64,000 nt of DNA from positions 1 through 64,000 of the forward strand of contig NZ_LFLZ01000044.1 in assembly GCF_001189845.1 (NCBI RefSeq), written 5' to 3'. A model generated the notes under the pieces. It searched no databases. It was not told where the DNA came from and was given only the letters and a program-made list of their open reading frames with translations. The position numbers were made by a program, and so were the translations under genes. Source of the DNA: Bradyrhizobium tropiciagri. Lineage in GTDB: Bacteria > Pseudomonadota > Alphaproteobacteria > Rhizobiales > Xanthobacteraceae. Shown here in pieces: positions 16,187-25,711 of this stretch. Position 1 is the first letter of the stretch; each line of letters starts with the position of its first letter.

Positions 16187-17149
16187 TTAGACTCCCCGCT
16201 CCAGCAGCACCCTGAAATCGGCCCGCGCGCGCTGCGCCTCGGCGCGTGCGGCATCCGACGCATCGCCGAGGCCGAAATAGCCGTGAATGAGGCCCTCGCC
16301 CGCGTGATACGTCACCGGCACCCCGGCCGCCTGCAACGCCTTGGCGTAGGCATGGCCCTCGTCGCGCAGCGGGTCGAACCAGGCTGTCGTGACGACCGCC
16401 GGCGCGGCACCCTTGAGGCTCGTCGCGCGCAGCGGCGAGACGCGCCAGTCGGCGCCCTGCGCAGGGTTCGCGAGATAGTGCCCGCAGAACCATTCCATCA
16501 CCGCGCGCGACAGGAAGTAGCCCTCCGCATTCTCGGCGCGCGACGGGAACTTCGCGTTCTCCGCCGGGTCGGCGAAATTGCCGACGACGTCGGTGACGGG
16601 ATAGACCAGCAATTGCCCGGCGAGCGCGATGCCGGTGTCGCGGCACGCGAGCGCCGTGGTCGCGGCGAGATTGCCGCCCGCGGAATCGCCGGCGACGCCG
16701 ACGCGGGAGAGATCGCCGCCGAATTCACCGATGCGCGCGACCACGTCGCGGACCGCGGCGAACGCATCCTCGAACGCGCCGGGAAAGCGCGTTTCCGGCG
16801 GTCGGCGATAATCGACCGAGATCACCACTGCGCCGGTCTCGATCACGAGGTTGCGGGCCTGGCGGTCATGGGTCTCGAGATCGCCGGCAACCCAGCCGCC
16901 GCCATGGAAGAAGATCACGGTCGGCGCCGTGCCGCTGCCGTTGCGATAGAGCCGCGCGGCGAGCTTGCCGCCGGCGCCCTGCACCTCGATGTCGCTGAAA
17001 ACATCGACCGGCGGTGGCGGCACTGCCTTGCGCGCCTCGGCCAGCGCGCGCAGTGAATCGCGCGCGCTCTGCGGCGTCATGGTGGCAGGGTCGCGCAGCG
17101 GCAGCAGCGGGATGATGTTGGCAATGATGGCATCGAGCGGGAGCGGCAT
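16187..17149 (-). CDS. Alpha/beta hydrolase, hormone-sensitive lipase family
   Basis: 320-aa carboxylesterase of family IV. The oxyanion motif FFHGGGW is at about residues 100-106. The nucleophile elbow GDSAGGN contains the catalytic Ser (about residue 172). The acid is in WFDPLRDEG and the His in GLIHGYFGLGD. There is no signal peptide, so it is cytoplasmic. It begins 14 nt after the flavin monooxygenase stop in the same direction, so they form a likely two-gene unit in which an oxidation product ester could be hydrolysed. Confidence 0.92.
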   Translation of the reverse strand: MPLPLDAIIANIIPLLPLRDPATMTPQSARDSLRALAEARKAVPPPPVDVFSDIEVQGAGGKLAARLYRNGSGTAPTVIFFHGGGWVAGDLETHDRQARNLVIETGAVVISVDYRRPPETRFPGAFEDAFAAVRDVVARIGEFGGDLSRVGVAGDSAGGNLAATTALACRDTGIALAGQLLVYPVTDVVGNFADPAENAKFPSRAENAEGYFLSRAVMEWFCGHYLANPAQGADWRVSPLRATSLKGAAPAVVTTAWFDPLRDEGHAYAKALQAAGVPVTYHAGEGLIHGYFGLGDASDAARAEAQRARADFRVLLERGV

Positions 17150-17163
17150 GGGAGTCCTTCAGG

Positions 17164-18948
17164 TCAGTGCTTGCAGTTCAAGTGCTTGGAGAGCGTGCCG
17201 GCCTCGATCGCTGCGACCTGCAGCGCGATGAAGCGGCTGTAGATGCGGGCCTGCGAGAACGCGCCGCCGGTGAACCAGAGGCCGGGCTGCGGCGTGCGCG
17301 TCCACATGTTGCGCAGCTCCTGCGTCGCATCGTCAAAGCCCCAGACCCGGCCGACGCGCGCGGCGACATCCTCGCCGAACAGCTTGCCGACGAGATGGTC
17401 GGGGCCCTTGTAACCGGTGGCGAGCACGAACAGCTCGGCGGCGAGCGACGTGCCGTCCTTCAGCGCGAGGCCGGTTGCGGTGAAATCAACGATGTCGGCA
17501 GCCTGGATCAGGCGAATCTTGCCGTCGGCGATCAGCTCGGAGCAGCCGACGTTGAAATAGTAGCCGCCGCCGCGGGAGCGAAACTTGAGCGGCCAACCGG
17601 TGCCGTTCTCGCCGAATTCGAGACGGACGCCGGCGCGCTCGAGCCGCGACAGCAGGGGCGCATCGAGCCGCTTCACCTCGTCGGTGATGATCTTGTGCGC
17701 GATCTTCATCACCGGCAGCGGCACGCCGGAATTGAGAATGTCGCGCACATCGATCGGCGGGCCGTCGCCCAGATAAGTCTTGTCGTAGAGCTGCGCCGGC
17801 TCGACATTGACCACCATGGTCGGGCTGCGCTGCACCATTGTGACGTCAGCACCGGCCGCATGCAGCTCCTGGCAGATGTCATGCGCGCTGGTGCCGGTGC
17901 CGAACACGCTCACCGAGCGGCCTGCCCATTGCCGCCCCGCCGCGAATTGGCTCGAATGCAGGACCTTGCCCTTGAAGTGCTCGATGCCGGGAATGGTCGG
18001 AATGTTCGGCGTGCCGCTGACGCTGGTTGCGAGCACGATGTGCTTCGGATGCAGCGTGCGCGGACCATCGCTTTGTTGCAGCGTCACTGTCCAGCGTTGC
18101 GCCGTGTCGTCATAGCGCGCGGCTTCGAACGAGGTCTCGGTCCAGAAGTCGAGCTCCATGATGTCGACATAGCTCTCCAGCCAATTCGCGATCTTGTCCT
18201 TCGGGATGTAGTCCGGGAAGGTCGGCGGGAACGGCAGGTAACGAAACAGGTTGACCGGCGTCTTGTTGTGCAGCTTCAGGCCGCGATAGCGCAGCCGCCA
18301 ATTGTCGCCGATGCGCTGCTCGCGATCGACGATCAGTGCATCGAGCCCGATCCGCTTGCACTCGACCGCGGCCGCGATGCCGGCATGGCCGCCGCCGACA
18401 ACAAGCACATCGGGTTCGCGGTCGGCATAGGCGCGCGAGACCTGGCGCTGCTCCAGCCAGTCGGGTGCGGCGAAATCGCGCGCATGGGATTGCTCCGCGG
18501 CTTGATCTCCGCGCGCGTCGCAGATGCGATTGAAATCGAGCATGGTGGAGAACGTCCATGCCGCGGAATTTCCGCCCGCGTCGTGCAGCAGGCGGACCGC
18601 ACCGGTGCCCGGTCCATTCGACGTGTCGAAGGTGAAGACAGCCTCGATCACGTCGCGTCCGGCCACTGCGGCGCGTCGCGGGTTCAAGGCACGATCATCA
18701 AGGCGAAATCCGCGCGCGTTGACCGCGGCAGCGCGTTCCAGCAGCTCGGCAACGACGCGCTGCCGCCAGCTGAACGTCGCAAAGTGCCAGGAAATGCCGA
18801 AGATGTTGCGCCAGTGGCTCTCGGGCGCAAACAGCCCGGCAAGGGCCTCAGCGGAGCGGCCGGCAAGCGCCGCATCGAGCGCGCCGATCCAGCGCTCGGC
18901 GATGAGTTCAGGCGCGTCCTCTGTAGCCGGGTTCAGTTTGTCCAGCAT
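17164..18948 (-). CDS. Flavin-containing monooxygenase with N-terminal SnoaL-like domain
   Basis: FAD/NADPH-dependent monooxygenase, 594 aa from ATG 18948 (GAGAAAG upstream). The open frame extends to 19008 but the extra residues look non-coding. Residues 1-150 look like an NTF2/SnoaL fold (ELIAERWIGALDAALAGRSA). The FAD fingerprint VVGGGHAGIAAA is near residue 190, the NADPH fingerprint VFGTGTSAHD near 350, and LATGYKGPD near 515. FKGKVLHSSQF fits the FMO fingerprint FxGxxxHxxxF rather than the Baeyer-Villiger form ending in W. The substrate is unknown. Confidence 0.92.
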   Translation of the reverse strand: MLDKLNPATEDAPELIAERWIGALDAALAGRSAEALAGLFAPESHWRNIFGISWHFATFSWRQRVVAELLERAAAVNARGFRLDDRALNPRRAAVAGRDVIEAVFTFDTSNGPGTGAVRLLHDAGGNSAAWTFSTMLDFNRICDARGDQAAEQSHARDFAAPDWLEQRQVSRAYADREPDVLVVGGGHAGIAAAVECKRIGLDALIVDREQRIGDNWRLRYRGLKLHNKTPVNLFRYLPFPPTFPDYIPKDKIANWLESYVDIMELDFWTETSFEAARYDDTAQRWTVTLQQSDGPRTLHPKHIVLATSVSGTPNIPTIPGIEHFKGKVLHSSQFAAGRQWAGRSVSVFGTGTSAHDICQELHAAGADVTMVQRSPTMVVNVEPAQLYDKTYLGDGPPIDVRDILNSGVPLPVMKIAHKIITDEVKRLDAPLLSRLERAGVRLEFGENGTGWPLKFRSRGGGYYFNVGCSELIADGKIRLIQAADIVDFTATGLALKDGTSLAAELFVLATGYKGPDHLVGKLFGEDVAARVGRVWGFDDATQELRNMWTRTPQPGLWFTGGAFSQARIYSRFIALQVAAIEAGTLSKHLNCKH

Positions 18949-19035
18949 GATCGTGCTTTCTCGGGAGCAGTTGCCGTCTATCTGACAACATGCTCCCGAA
19001 AAGCACAACCATCATGCCAAGACTCATGCCAGGAC

Positions 19036-22000
19036 TCATGCAACGTGTTGCTGCAGCGACTGCGGCTCGGCCTCACCCTCCTCGCTCGCGGGCTCGGCCT
19101 TCGCTGCGGGCGCGGCGGCGAGTTCCGCCGCTATTTCCTTGGCCAGTGCAGTCGCACCGACATAGTCGGTCTTGCCGGTGCCGAGCAGCGGCACCTTGTC
19201 GACGATGCGGATGTCGGCGGGCACCGCGAGCTCGGAGGCGCCGACGCTCTTGGCCTGGCGCTGCATCGCGGCGCGGTCGGCGTCCTTCTGCGTGGTGAGC
19301 AGCACGATGCGCTCGCCCTTGCGCGCATCGGGCAGCGTGACCGCAACCGACATCGCCTGCGGCCACAGCGCCGATGCCATCGTCTCGACCGCCGACAGCG
19401 AGACCATCTCGCCTGCGATCTTGGCAAAGCGCTTGGCGCGGCCCTTGATCGCGATGAAGCCCTGCGCATCGACGGTGACGATGTCGCCGGTGTCGTGCCA
19501 GCCTTCAGGCAGCGGCTCGAGCACGCCGGGATTCTCGGCACGCAGGTAGCCGAGCATCACGTTCGGCCCCTTCACAGACAGGCGTCCGCCTTCCTCGATG
19601 CCCGGGACCGGATCGAGGCGGTACTCCATCAGCGGCGAGATCCGGCCGACGGTGCCCTGGCGGTTCGCCATCGGCGTGTTCATCGCCAGCACCGGCGCGG
19701 TCTCGGTGACGCCGTAGCCCTCGAGGATGCGGATGCCGTAGCGCTCCATGTAGACCTGCCGCGTGCGCTCCTTCACCGCTTCCGCGCCGGCGATGACGAG
19801 CCGCAGCGTGCGGAAATCATAGGCGTGCGCCGAGCGAGCGTAGCCGGTGAGGAAGGTATCGGTGCCGAACAGGATGGTCGCGCCGGTCTGGTAGATCAGC
19901 TCGGGCACGATCCGGTAATGCAGCGGCGACGGATACATGAAGATCGGAATGCCGCCGAGGATCGGCATCATCATGCCGCCGGTCAAACCAAACGAATGGA
20001 ACACCGGCAGGACGTTGAACACCTTGTCGTTGGCATTGGCATCGACCCGCGCCAGCGCCTGCGCCGCGTTGGCGAGGATGTTCCGGTGGGACAGCACGAC
20101 ACCCTTCGGCGTGCCTTCCGAGCCCGAGGTGAACAGGATGACCGCGGGATCATTCGCATGTCGCGCAACCCGCGGCGCGATGCCAGCGCGGAAACCCGCG
20201 ATCTTGTCAGTGAGGCTGATGCCGGCCCTGACGTCCTCGAGATAGATCACGCGCGCCTGGCCGGCCATTGCCGCGATCAGCTTGTCGAGCTTGCCCTTCT
20301 CGATAAAGGCCTGCGAGGTCAGCACGGTCTTGACCTGCGCCGCCTTCATCGCGGCCAGCACGTTGACCGGGCCCGCCGAGAAGTTGAGCATCGCCGGCAC
20401 GCGGCCGATGGTCTGCAGCGCCATGAACACGACGGCGACGCCGGCCGAATTCGGTAGCAGCACGCCGACATTCTCACCGACAACGGTGCCCTGCTCGAGC
20501 TTGCGGCTCAGCACCTGCGCGCCGAGGATCAGCTTGCGATAGGTCAGCTTGGTACCGAGCGCGTCCTCGATGATCGGCTTGCCGGTGTCGCGGTCGCGAT
20601 AGGCGTGGCCGAGGCCCTCGAACAGGGTCTGGTCGAGCATCGCGTTCTGGACCATGGCGTTGATCATGACGTCCTGCAGCGCGGCGCCGGCGGCGTTGCG
20701 GCGCGCCTTGCCCTTCAGTGCCTGATCGACCGGCAGCTTTACCGGCGGCAGGATCGAGATCGTCACCTTGGGGAACCAGGAGCGCTTGATCTCGCCATTC
20801 TTCAGATAGCTGAGATGCGAACGCTGCGCGCCCTCGATGCGGACCGGGACGACCACAGCATCGGCCTTGTCGGCGATCATCGCAGTGCCGTCATAGACCT
20901 TCATCAGCGAGCCGGAGACCGTGATGCGGCCTCGGGGAAGATCACGACCGGCTCGCCGGCGGCAACCAGCTTGATCAGGTCGCGCGCGGCCAGCGGCTTC
21001 GACGGATCCATCGTGTAGTGCTTGATCATCTTCAGGAACGGCTTGGCCCACCACGCCTTGGCGATGCCGGTGTCGACGGCGAAGCTGGCATCGATCGGCA
21101 GCATCGCATGTAGCAACGGACCATCGACCAGGCTGACATGGTTGGGCGCGATCAGCATCCGGGTGCCGGCGGGCGGCAGGTTCTCCATGCCGCGCACCTC
21201 GAGACGAAACAGCGCGCGGAACAGCAGCGCGCCGAAATCGCGCACGCCCTCCTTGCCCCACTTGGTCAACACGAACCAGACGGTGCCGAAGCTCGCGATC
21301 GCAAGGCCGAAGAAGATCCAGGCGATCGGCAGGCCGGTAGCCTGCAGCGCGCCGACGAACACCGCGCCGGCGACCATGAAGCCGGCCTGCAGGATGTTGC
21401 CGGCGGCGATGATGCGGGCGCGCTCGGACGGCGCGGTCCAGGCCTGCACGGCGGCGAACGACGGCACCACGAACAGGCCGCCGCCGAACGCGAACAGGAA
21501 GAAGTCGGCCAGCATGCGGAAGCCACCGAACGAGGTCGCGAACGCAGCCGCGGTGACGTCCTTGCCGAGCGAGGTGGTGGCAATCGCCCAGGCGAGGTCG
21601 AGGCCGACCACGCCCATGACGATGGCGCCGATCGGCACCAGTGCAAGATTCGGCCTGATATGGCTGAGCTGCGCGGCGAACAGCGAACCGGCGGCGATGC
21701 CGATCGCAAACACGGCGAGGCACAGCGTGACCACGCCCTCGGTGCCGCCGACGCCTTCCTTGATCAGCGCGGGCAGCAGCGACAGCACGATCGCGCCGAC
21801 CATCCAGAACCAGGACACGATCACCATGCCGTCCCACAGCCGCGGCTCGGCATAGAGCGACTTCAACAGGCGCACGGTCGAGGTCCAGGGATTCTTGGTG
21901 ATCGGCAGGTCGGGCGCGGAGGGCTGCGTCACCGGAATGCGCGACGCAAATCCCCAGGACAGCACCGACAGGCCGACCACGGCGGCACAGATCCAGCCCA

Positions 22001-22505
22001 TGTGGCTGGCGCCGGCGACGAACATCCCGCCCGCGATGGTGCCGATCAGGATCGCCATGAAGGTCGCGCCCTCGACCAGCGCATTACCGGTCGCGAGTTC
22101 GGACACCGAGAGCTGGTCGGGCAGCACCGCGTACTTCACCGGGCCGAACAGCGCGGCCACGATGCCGAACAACGCCAGCGCGATAAACAGCAGCGGGATC
22201 GAATGGGTGAAGAAGCCGGCCGCGGCGAAGGCGGCGGCGAAGATCTCGAAGAACTTCAGCCGGCGCGCGACGACGGACTTGATGTAGCGGTCCGCGAGCT
22301 CGCCGCCGAGCGCCGACAGCACGAAGAACGGAGCGATGAAGACCGCACCCGCGAGTTGCACCAATGCCGGCCCCTGCTCGTTGGCGACGCCATACAGCAG
22401 CATGATGACCAGCGCGTTCTTCAGCACGTTGTCATTCAAGGCCGAGCAGAACTGCGACCAGAACAGCGGCGCGAAGCGGCGGGACGTCATCAATTCCTTG
22501 ATCAT
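19036..22505 (-). pseudogene. aas: Aas: lysophospholipid transporter / acyltransferase / acyl-ACP synthetase, one-base frameshift
   Basis: Three-part enzyme that imports and re-acylates lysophospholipids. Residues 1-410 form an MFS permease of LplT type (SQFCSALNDNVLKNALVIML). Residues 420-640 are a PlsC acyltransferase with NHVSLVDGP (HX4D). The C-terminal 530 residues form an AMP-binding acyl-ACP synthetase (ILFTSGSEGTPKGVVLSHRN, GYGVTETAP). The frame breaks inside the PlsC motif FPEGR at 20928-20933: GAGGCC should be GAGGGCC. With one G restored the product is about 1156 aa, normal for the fused family; otherwise it splits into a 533-aa protein and a C-terminal part. Likely a sequence error. 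Confidence 0.9.
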
Positions 22506-22792
22506 GACCGGTTCCTTGGGTTAGCGCGCACGGCGCTGGCAGGTCTGCAAATTCGGGTGGCGGAGAATGGGGGGCGTGGTGAAAATGACTGATATCCCGC
22601 AGCCTTTAGTCTTTTCCGCAATGGTTCGGTTCGAACCGGCGCACATCCGCAAGCGCCGGGCCGCGGGGACATTGCCCGCCAGAGATGTACGAGACCTTAT
22701 CCAGACCTGGGGTTGATCGATCTCGAGATCGGGTCGCAAGGACATGGTGAGCGCTTTGTTGAGGTTTCGGCGACAATTGCGGGCTGAGCGCT

Positions 22793-23050
22793 TCAGGTCA
22801 GTTCACTCAGGCCGCGGAACGGCGACCATCGGCAGTTGCGTGATTTGCAGCCGCCGCCACGCTGTGCCGCCGGGCGCTTGGCGCGCCGATCGGCGCGCCG
22901 CTGCTCCAGGACGCCTGCGACGTCGCAGGCGCGTGCGATCCGCTCGATCGGCGCCATCGCCAGGGAGAGGATGGCGCGGCCAAAGCCCTTCACGAGCTCG
23001 ATCGCGTCATCGACGAAGGTGGTGGTCAATTGAAGTGCTAGGGTCTGCAT
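22793..23050 (-). CDS. Small protein of unknown function, divergent from tetR
   Basis: 85 aa starting MQTLALQLTTTFVDDAIELV. The ATG is preceded by AGGAGG at ideal spacing, the best argument that it is expressed. The first 45 residues could form amphipathic helices (GFGRAILSLAMAPIERIARA). The C-terminal 40 are Arg-rich with two Cys (GGGCKSRNCRW) and could have been altered by a frame error. I do not recognise a domain. It shares a 52-nt divergent control region with the TetR gene, so it is a probable target of that regulator. Confidence 0.65.
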   Translation of the reverse strand: MQTLALQLTTTFVDDAIELVKGFGRAILSLAMAPIERIARACDVAGVLEQRRADRRAKRPAAQRGGGCKSRNCRWSPFRGLSELT

Positions 23051-23072
23051 GTGAGTGGCCTCCTATACCATC

Positions 23073-23117
23073 TTGAGCAACGCTCAAATTAGTAGCTCAA
23101 AAATGAACATTGTTCAA
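23073..23117. promoter_or_regulatory. Two matching TetR-type operators
   Basis: Site 1, TTGAGCAACGCTCAA (23073-23087), is a 6-3-6 palindrome. Site 2, read on the minus strand as TTGAACAATGTTCAT (23103-23117), matches it at 11 of 15 positions and covers the tetR start codon. The consensus is TTGARCAAYGYTCA and the centres are 30 bp apart. Confidence 0.65.
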
Positions 23118-23723
23118 GAAGAATCGCGACGAGACCGGAAAAAACTTCAGCGGCGAGCTCTGCTGATCGAGATCGCACGCCGCTATATCGCCACTAAAGG
23201 CTTGAGATCATTGAAAGTTCGTGATGTCGCCGAGGCCGCCGGCTGCTCCATCGGCAGCGTCTATAACGAGTTCGGCGACTTCGACGGCCTGATCCTGACC
23301 GTGAACCGGGAGACCGTTCAGGCCCTGACCGCGCGGCTCAAGGCCGTCCCGGCCGACGATCCCCTGCGCCAGCTGCACGGGCTTGCGGACGCCTATCTCG
23401 GCTTCGCTACCGAGCACGCCAATCTGCTGCGCTCACTGTTCGAGCACCGGATGGAGGACGACCGGCCGTTTCCGGAAGATATCCTGGCGATGGTGATGGA
23501 TGCGTTCGTGCTGATGCATGCGCCGCTGGTGAGGCTGTTGCCCGATCGCGATCTCGACGACGTCGCGCTGCTGTCGCGGATGATGTTCTCCGCGGTTCAC
23601 GGCATCATCTCGCTGGGGCTCGAGGAGCGCATGGTCGCGGTGCCGCCGGAAAAGCTGCGCGAGCGGCTCGCGCAGTTCGTCGACACGCACCTCGCAGGAT
23701 TGGGCCTCACGCGCAAGGCGTAG
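23103..23723 (+). CDS. TetR/AcrR family transcription regulator
   Basis: 206-aa one-component repressor. The N-terminal HTH is clear: IARRYIATKGLRSLKVRDVA followed by EAAGCSIGSVYNEFGDFDGL. The C-terminal ligand domain resembles TetR_C_33-type WHG domains (LGFATEHANLLRSLFEHRM, MMFSAVHGIISLGLEERM). ATG 23103 gives the expected short N terminus before the HTH; the frame is open to 23055 but passes through the operator region. It is divergent from the 85-aa gene and probably controls that gene and itself. Confidence 0.92.
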   Translation: MNIVQEESRRDRKKLQRRALLIEIARRYIATKGLRSLKVRDVAEAAGCSIGSVYNEFGDFDGLILTVNRETVQALTARLKAVPADDPLRQLHGLADAYLGFATEHANLLRSLFEHRMEDDRPFPEDILAMVMDAFVLMHAPLVRLLPDRDLDDVALLSRMMFSAVHGIISLGLEERMVAVPPEKLRERLAQFVDTHLAGLGLTRKA

Positions 23724-23756
23724 TCAGACGCGCGTGCGGACGATCGTGCCGGCGAC
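23724..23756 (+). repeat. Left copy of a 33-bp direct repeat (gene-end remnant)
   Basis: Differs at 3 of 33 positions from 25679-25711. The right copy is the 3' end of an intact membrane-protein gene (reading AGTIARTRV-stop on the minus strand). The left copy still reads AGTIVRTRV-stop but has no gene attached. The pair brackets the winged-helix and solute-binding protein genes. Confidence 0.8.
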
Positions 23757-24307
23757 TAGTTCGGCACGATGCCGTGATCCTGCGGTGCAAGCCAGCTCGC
23801 CAATTCCGCCAGGGGATGCCACATCCCGTTGGCAATCGACGGCACGACGGCAAGAACCGCGAAGACGGTCAGCGACACGCCGGCGACAAGCAACCATCGG
23901 GGAAGCGCGGCCAAGCGTGCTGCGACGCGCCAAGTCGACGCCCGGCGCGGAGCGTTGTGCGGTTCATGATCGTCGGAGGGCGGAATCGGTTCAGCATCGA
24001 GGCGATAGCCCCGTCGCGTCACCGTCTTGATGATGCGATGGTCGTCATCCCGCAGCTTCAGGCGCAGCTCGCGGATACATTGGACCAGTGAATCGTCAGA
24101 GACCGCGACGTTGCCCCAGACTGCCGCATGCAGATCCTGCTTGGAGATCAACCGACCGGCGTTGCTGGCGAGATGGCGGAGCACCGCGAATGACTTCGGC
24201 CTGAGATCAAGGTCGACGCCGTTCACGCGCACGACGCCGCGGGCGAGGTCCAATACAAATGAATCAAATGCCAAAACAGAATCAGTTGCCGGGTCCATAG
24301 AGGTCAC
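23756..24307 (-). CDS. Membrane-anchored winged-helix regulator (ToxR/CadC-like)
   Basis: 183 aa. Residues 10-105 form an OmpR/PhoB-type winged helix (FDSFVLDLARGVVRVNGVDL, LRPKSFAVLRHLASNAGRLI, TVTRRGYRLDAEP). There is no receiver domain. A single membrane span LLVAGVSLTVFAVLAVV follows at about 139-156, leaving a periplasmic tail of only about 25 residues. This layout is that of ToxR/CadC one-component regulators, with an unusually short sensor part. It is divergent from a solute-binding protein gene 141 nt away, an obvious candidate target or partner. Confidence 0.85.
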   Translation of the reverse strand: MTSMDPATDSVLAFDSFVLDLARGVVRVNGVDLDLRPKSFAVLRHLASNAGRLISKQDLHAAVWGNVAVSDDSLVQCIRELRLKLRDDDHRIIKTVTRRGYRLDAEPIPPSDDHEPHNAPRRASTWRVAARLAALPRWLLVAGVSLTVFAVLAVVPSIANGMWHPLAELASWLAPQDHGIVPN

Positions 24308-24448
24308 TCCATGCCCACAGACGGCACCAATCCGGCAAATTTAGCAGGAATTTCGTCGTTCTGTCACTTCTTGATCAGGACTTCCCCGCGGCGAAGCCGA
24401 TAGTCGCGAACTGGCCGACGTCATTTTCGGGCCCGCGGGAGGTTGACC

Positions 24449-25627
24449 ATGTCAAGGACACCGTTTGCGGTGTTGGCCGGGGCTATGCTGGCGCTCGCGG
24501 CGGTGCAACCGGCACCCGCCCGGGCGCAAGACGCCCTAAGGATCGGGCTGGTGATGCCGTTGACCGGCGTGCTGGGGCCGGTCGGCAAGCAAGCGGTCGC
24601 CGGGGCGCGGCTCTACATGGCGCAGCACGGCGACATGGTCGCCGGTCGCAAGATCGAATTGATCGTCCGGGACGATGCCAGCGTACCTGATAACGCCAAG
24701 CGCATTGCGCAGGAGCTGATCGTCAACGACAAGGCCGAGATCCTCGGCGGCGGGCTGACGCCGAGCGTGCTGGCACTCGCGCCGTTGGTCACCGAGAGCA
24801 AGACGGCAACAGTCGTCATGATATCGGGCACATCGATCGTGACCGAAAGGTCGCCCTACTTCGTGCGCACCAGCTGGACGCATGCCCAGCAGGCCAGCGT
24901 GCTGGCGGATTGGGCGGCCAGAAACGGATCGAAGCGGGCCACCATCATCGCGTCCGACTGGGCTCCCGGGCGTGAAGCCGCCGGGGTATTTTCGGCGACC
25001 TTCACCGCGGCGGGCGGATCGGTCGTCGAAGCGCTGAAAGTGCCGCTGGCCAATCCCGACTTCGCGCCGTTCCTGCAGCGCGCGCGGGACGGCAATCCCG
25101 ACACGCTGTTCATTTTCGTCCCGACAAGCCAAGCCGGTATCCTGGCCAAGCAATTTGTCGAGCGTGGGCTGGACAAGAGCGGGATCAAGCTGATCGGCCC
25201 CGGCGACCTCGCCGACGACGAGGACCTGCCGGGGATGAGCGATGCCATGATCGGCACGATCACGGCGGGATTCTATTCCGCGGCGCATCCCTCCGATCTG
25301 AACCGCGACTATGTCGCAGCGTTCCGCAAGGCCAATGCAAACGTCCGCCCGAACTTCATCAGCGTCAGCGCCTATGACGGCATGCATCTGATCTACGCGG
25401 CGTTGGAAGCGACCGGCGGCAAGACCAATGGCGACGCGCTGATCGAAGCCATGAAGGGCATGGCCTGGGAAAGCCCGCGCGGCCCGATGTCGATCGACCC
25501 GAAGACGCGCGAGGTGGTCCACGACATCTACATTCGCAAGGTCGAGAAAGTCGGCGGCGAGCTCTACAGCGTCGAGCACGAGACGTTCAAGGCGGTCAAG
25601 GACCCCAGCAAGATCGCGAACAAATGA
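24449..25627 (+). CDS. Branched-chain amino acid-type ABC transporter substrate-binding protein (orphan)
   Basis: 392 aa. The signal peptide ends near PAPARAQ (residue 27). The mature protein opens LRIGLVMPLTGVLGPVGKQA and shows the two-lobe Peripla_BP_6 pattern with RDDASVPDNAKRIAQELIVN and ADDEDLPGMSDAMIGTI. ATG 24449 is chosen because GGGAGG lies 6 nt before it; a TTG six bases upstream is in frame. No transporter genes are adjacent. The divergent winged-helix gene shares its promoter region, and both lie between direct repeats. Confidence 0.92.
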   Translation: MSRTPFAVLAGAMLALAAVQPAPARAQDALRIGLVMPLTGVLGPVGKQAVAGARLYMAQHGDMVAGRKIELIVRDDASVPDNAKRIAQELIVNDKAEILGGGLTPSVLALAPLVTESKTATVVMISGTSIVTERSPYFVRTSWTHAQQASVLADWAARNGSKRATIIASDWAPGREAAGVFSATFTAAGGSVVEALKVPLANPDFAPFLQRARDGNPDTLFIFVPTSQAGILAKQFVERGLDKSGIKLIGPGDLADDEDLPGMSDAMIGTITAGFYSAAHPSDLNRDYVAAFRKANANVRPNFISVSAYDGMHLIYAALEATGGKTNGDALIEAMKGMAWESPRGPMSIDPKTREVVHDIYIRKVEKVGGELYSVEHETFKAVKDPSKIANK

Positions 25628-25678
25628 GCCAGGCGAGGCGGAGCGAGGCCGGCCAGGCCTTCGCGCCGCTCCGACGTT

Positions 25679-25711
25679 TCAGACGCGGGTGCGAGCGATC
25701 GTGCCGGCGAC
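25679..25711 (+). repeat. Right copy of the 33-bp direct repeat
   Basis: Lies within the 3' end of the membrane-protein gene; the partner is 23724-23756. Confidence 0.8.

Noticed and set aside
17167..20457. 1096-codon plus-strand frame opposite the monooxygenase and aas genes
   Set aside because: High-GC antisense shadow; the minus strand carries clear family motifs and the plus product has none.
22521..22745. 74-codon minus-strand frame upstream of aas
   Set aside because: No family likeness; more likely the aas leader.
23756..25678. Transposon or integrase element between the 33-bp direct repeats
   Set aside because: No transposase, integrase or terminal inverted repeats are present; only the duplicated gene end is supported.
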